Source of the DNA: Guyanagaster necrorhizus
Lineage: Eukaryota > Basidiomycota > Agaricomycetes > Agaricales > Physalacriaceae
DNA length: 21,369 nt
Direction of reading: 5' to 3'
NCBI RefSeq assembly: GCF_019112545.1
Contig: NW_025064966.1
Coordinates: 13,457-34,825 of the forward strand
This document shows positions 20,461 through 21,369 of this stretch, one piece after another. Under the pieces are notes generated by a model, which ran no database searches, was not told the DNA's origin, and saw only the letters and a list, made by a program, of their open reading frames with translations. The position numbers and the translations under genes are program-made. Position 1 is the stretch's first letter, and every line of letters starts with the position of its first letter.

Positions 20461-21095
20461 CATTCTTGATCTTGCTTTTGAGAATAAAGAGACAGTGGAA
20501 ATCCTGACTGTGCTCCTTTGTATAGATATAACATCTTGCACCAATGTTCATGCAACATAAAACATGTAGAAGAGCAGATTTGCTACATGAATATGTGCCT
20601 TTCTTAGGTAACATCTACCCCTGACGGCAATCAAAACTTGTCCATGAAACGTAAATGGACGAGAGGCAAGCCCAAAGTTCAAACAGCCAGTTCATTATGT
20701 TCATGCATCTTCCGGATTTTAGAAATGAAATATATTAGTTACTTCAGTATCATTCGGTGGAACATGGCTTGGAAAGACGAATCGAGAGCTGTATATGGTC
20801 TCTTCAAGTTCAAAAATCCACTCTGAATTGTTTTTTGACCTTCGGACTGTGAGTGGCAATGAAAACAGAAAAGGCTGCCATTATTATCAGGCAGACGTCT
20901 TCTACTTGTATCTTCTCACTGACCCGCGAGCGCTCACGCACTCGTCTTTTCTCATCATGAGATAATAACACCTTTTTCTTAACTTATCGTTCCATCAAGG
21001 TCTGAATATGCAAATATTATATTCACAAGGAAAGAGAAGTCAGACTCGACCTGTCACCGGCAACTACTTTTGCCCCACTCCCGCCGGTATTTTGA
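20461..21095. other. Intergenic region; nothing firm
   Basis: Short open frames only (for example 20638-20826 plus). It may hold the unrecognisable 3' end of the P450 remnant. The last 200 bases are richer in CpG and pyrimidines, like a promoter for the frame that begins at 21096. Confidence 0.4.
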
Positions 21096-21369
21096 ATGAC
21101 CAAAACAGGACTTTCTTCTCTGCCTCATAATTCTCATCATCACCACCAATACTATTACCACATCCTCCTTTCTCCAATGTATCTGAACATCTTTCTCCAA
21201 GCTTCCGAGGAATCGCCTAGCCTCGTATCTCAGGGCGGTAAACTAGCCACATTCTTTCGTGCGATCATCCATGGGAAGTTGTCCCAGCCACCGCCAGTGG
21301 AACTTGTCGACCACTGCCGACTTTTTAGTCAGCAAAATAAAGAGGATGGGGAAAAGGCGAATGCTGAGG
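21096..21369 (+). CDS. Start of an unknown protein gene, truncated by the window edge
   Basis: An open frame runs from ATG 21096 to the end without a stop (91 codons). A second in-frame ATG at 21177 is the likelier start, because the stretch before it codes for an odd His/Tyr-rich run (HHHHQYYYH) that looks like a pyrimidine- and CAC-rich leader. From 21177 the peptide reads MYLNIFLQASEESPSL, then LATFFRAIIHGKLSQPPPVE and an acidic end. I do not recognise it. CpG content is normal, unlike the decayed areas. Confidence 0.4.
   Translation, partial: MTKTGLSSLPHNSHHHHQYYYHILLSPMYLNIFLQASEESPSLVSQGGKLATFFRAIIHGKLSQPPPVELVDHCRLFSQQNKEDGEKANAE

Overview
The window looks like an accessory, transposon-rich stretch of a mushroom-forming basidiomycete (Agaricomycetes) genome. 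Reasons: introns of 44-58 bp with GT...AG ends, F-box-like proteins with the layout typical of that group (Cys-rich N-terminus, coiled coil, RRLP...EIF F-box, leucine-rich tail), a P450 remnant resembling the basidiomycete CYP512-type families, and Ty3- and copia-type LTR elements. No bacterial operon, rRNA, tRNA or CRISPR was found.

Layout. (1) 1-3111: left part of a Ty3/Gypsy retrotransposon on the minus strand, with a broken gag and an intact-looking 454-bp 5' LTR. Its primer-binding site is the exact complement of a 13-mer in its own LTR, placed where the mRNA should start, so it is probably self-primed like Tf1. (2) 3112-5667: old repeat debris. Positions 3581-5849 contain no CpG at all. 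A diverged relative of the Ty3 LTR (about 4924-5209) lies here. (3) 5668-7581: F-box gene copy A (minus), cut by a 208-bp solo LTR with a 5-bp target duplication. (4) 8650-9900: a frameshifted F-box/LRR pseudogene (minus). (5) 10090-11377: a six-exon short-chain dehydrogenase (minus). (6) 11430-14010: no convincing gene; two diverged direct repeats. (7) 14010-17028: the other arm of a large inverted duplication, with F-box copy B (plus). (8) 17407-18672: a five-exon 3-beta-hydroxysteroid dehydrogenase/Erg26-like gene (minus), which reads cleanly. (9) 19065-about 20460: a P450 pseudogene (plus) with a 218-bp solo LTR inside it. (10) 21096-end: an open frame running off the right edge.

The main structural feature is an inverted duplication with arms of about 3 kb (5668-8770 and 14010-17028), centred near 11454. 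A core of 1523 bp (6137-7659 versus 15249-16771) matched at every base I compared, while sequence just outside it is clearly diverged. That pattern suggests gene conversion, a very recent event, or an assembly artefact. Both copies carry the same two in-frame TGA codons. Those two, and the three in-frame stops in gag, are all TGA, which fits CGA-to-TGA decay at methylated CpG, the same process that would explain the CpG-free block.

Only the 3-beta-HSD gene, and possibly the SDR gene, look functional. Two NAD(P)-dependent dehydrogenases near a dead P450 could be the remains of a sterol or terpenoid tailoring cluster, but this is inference.
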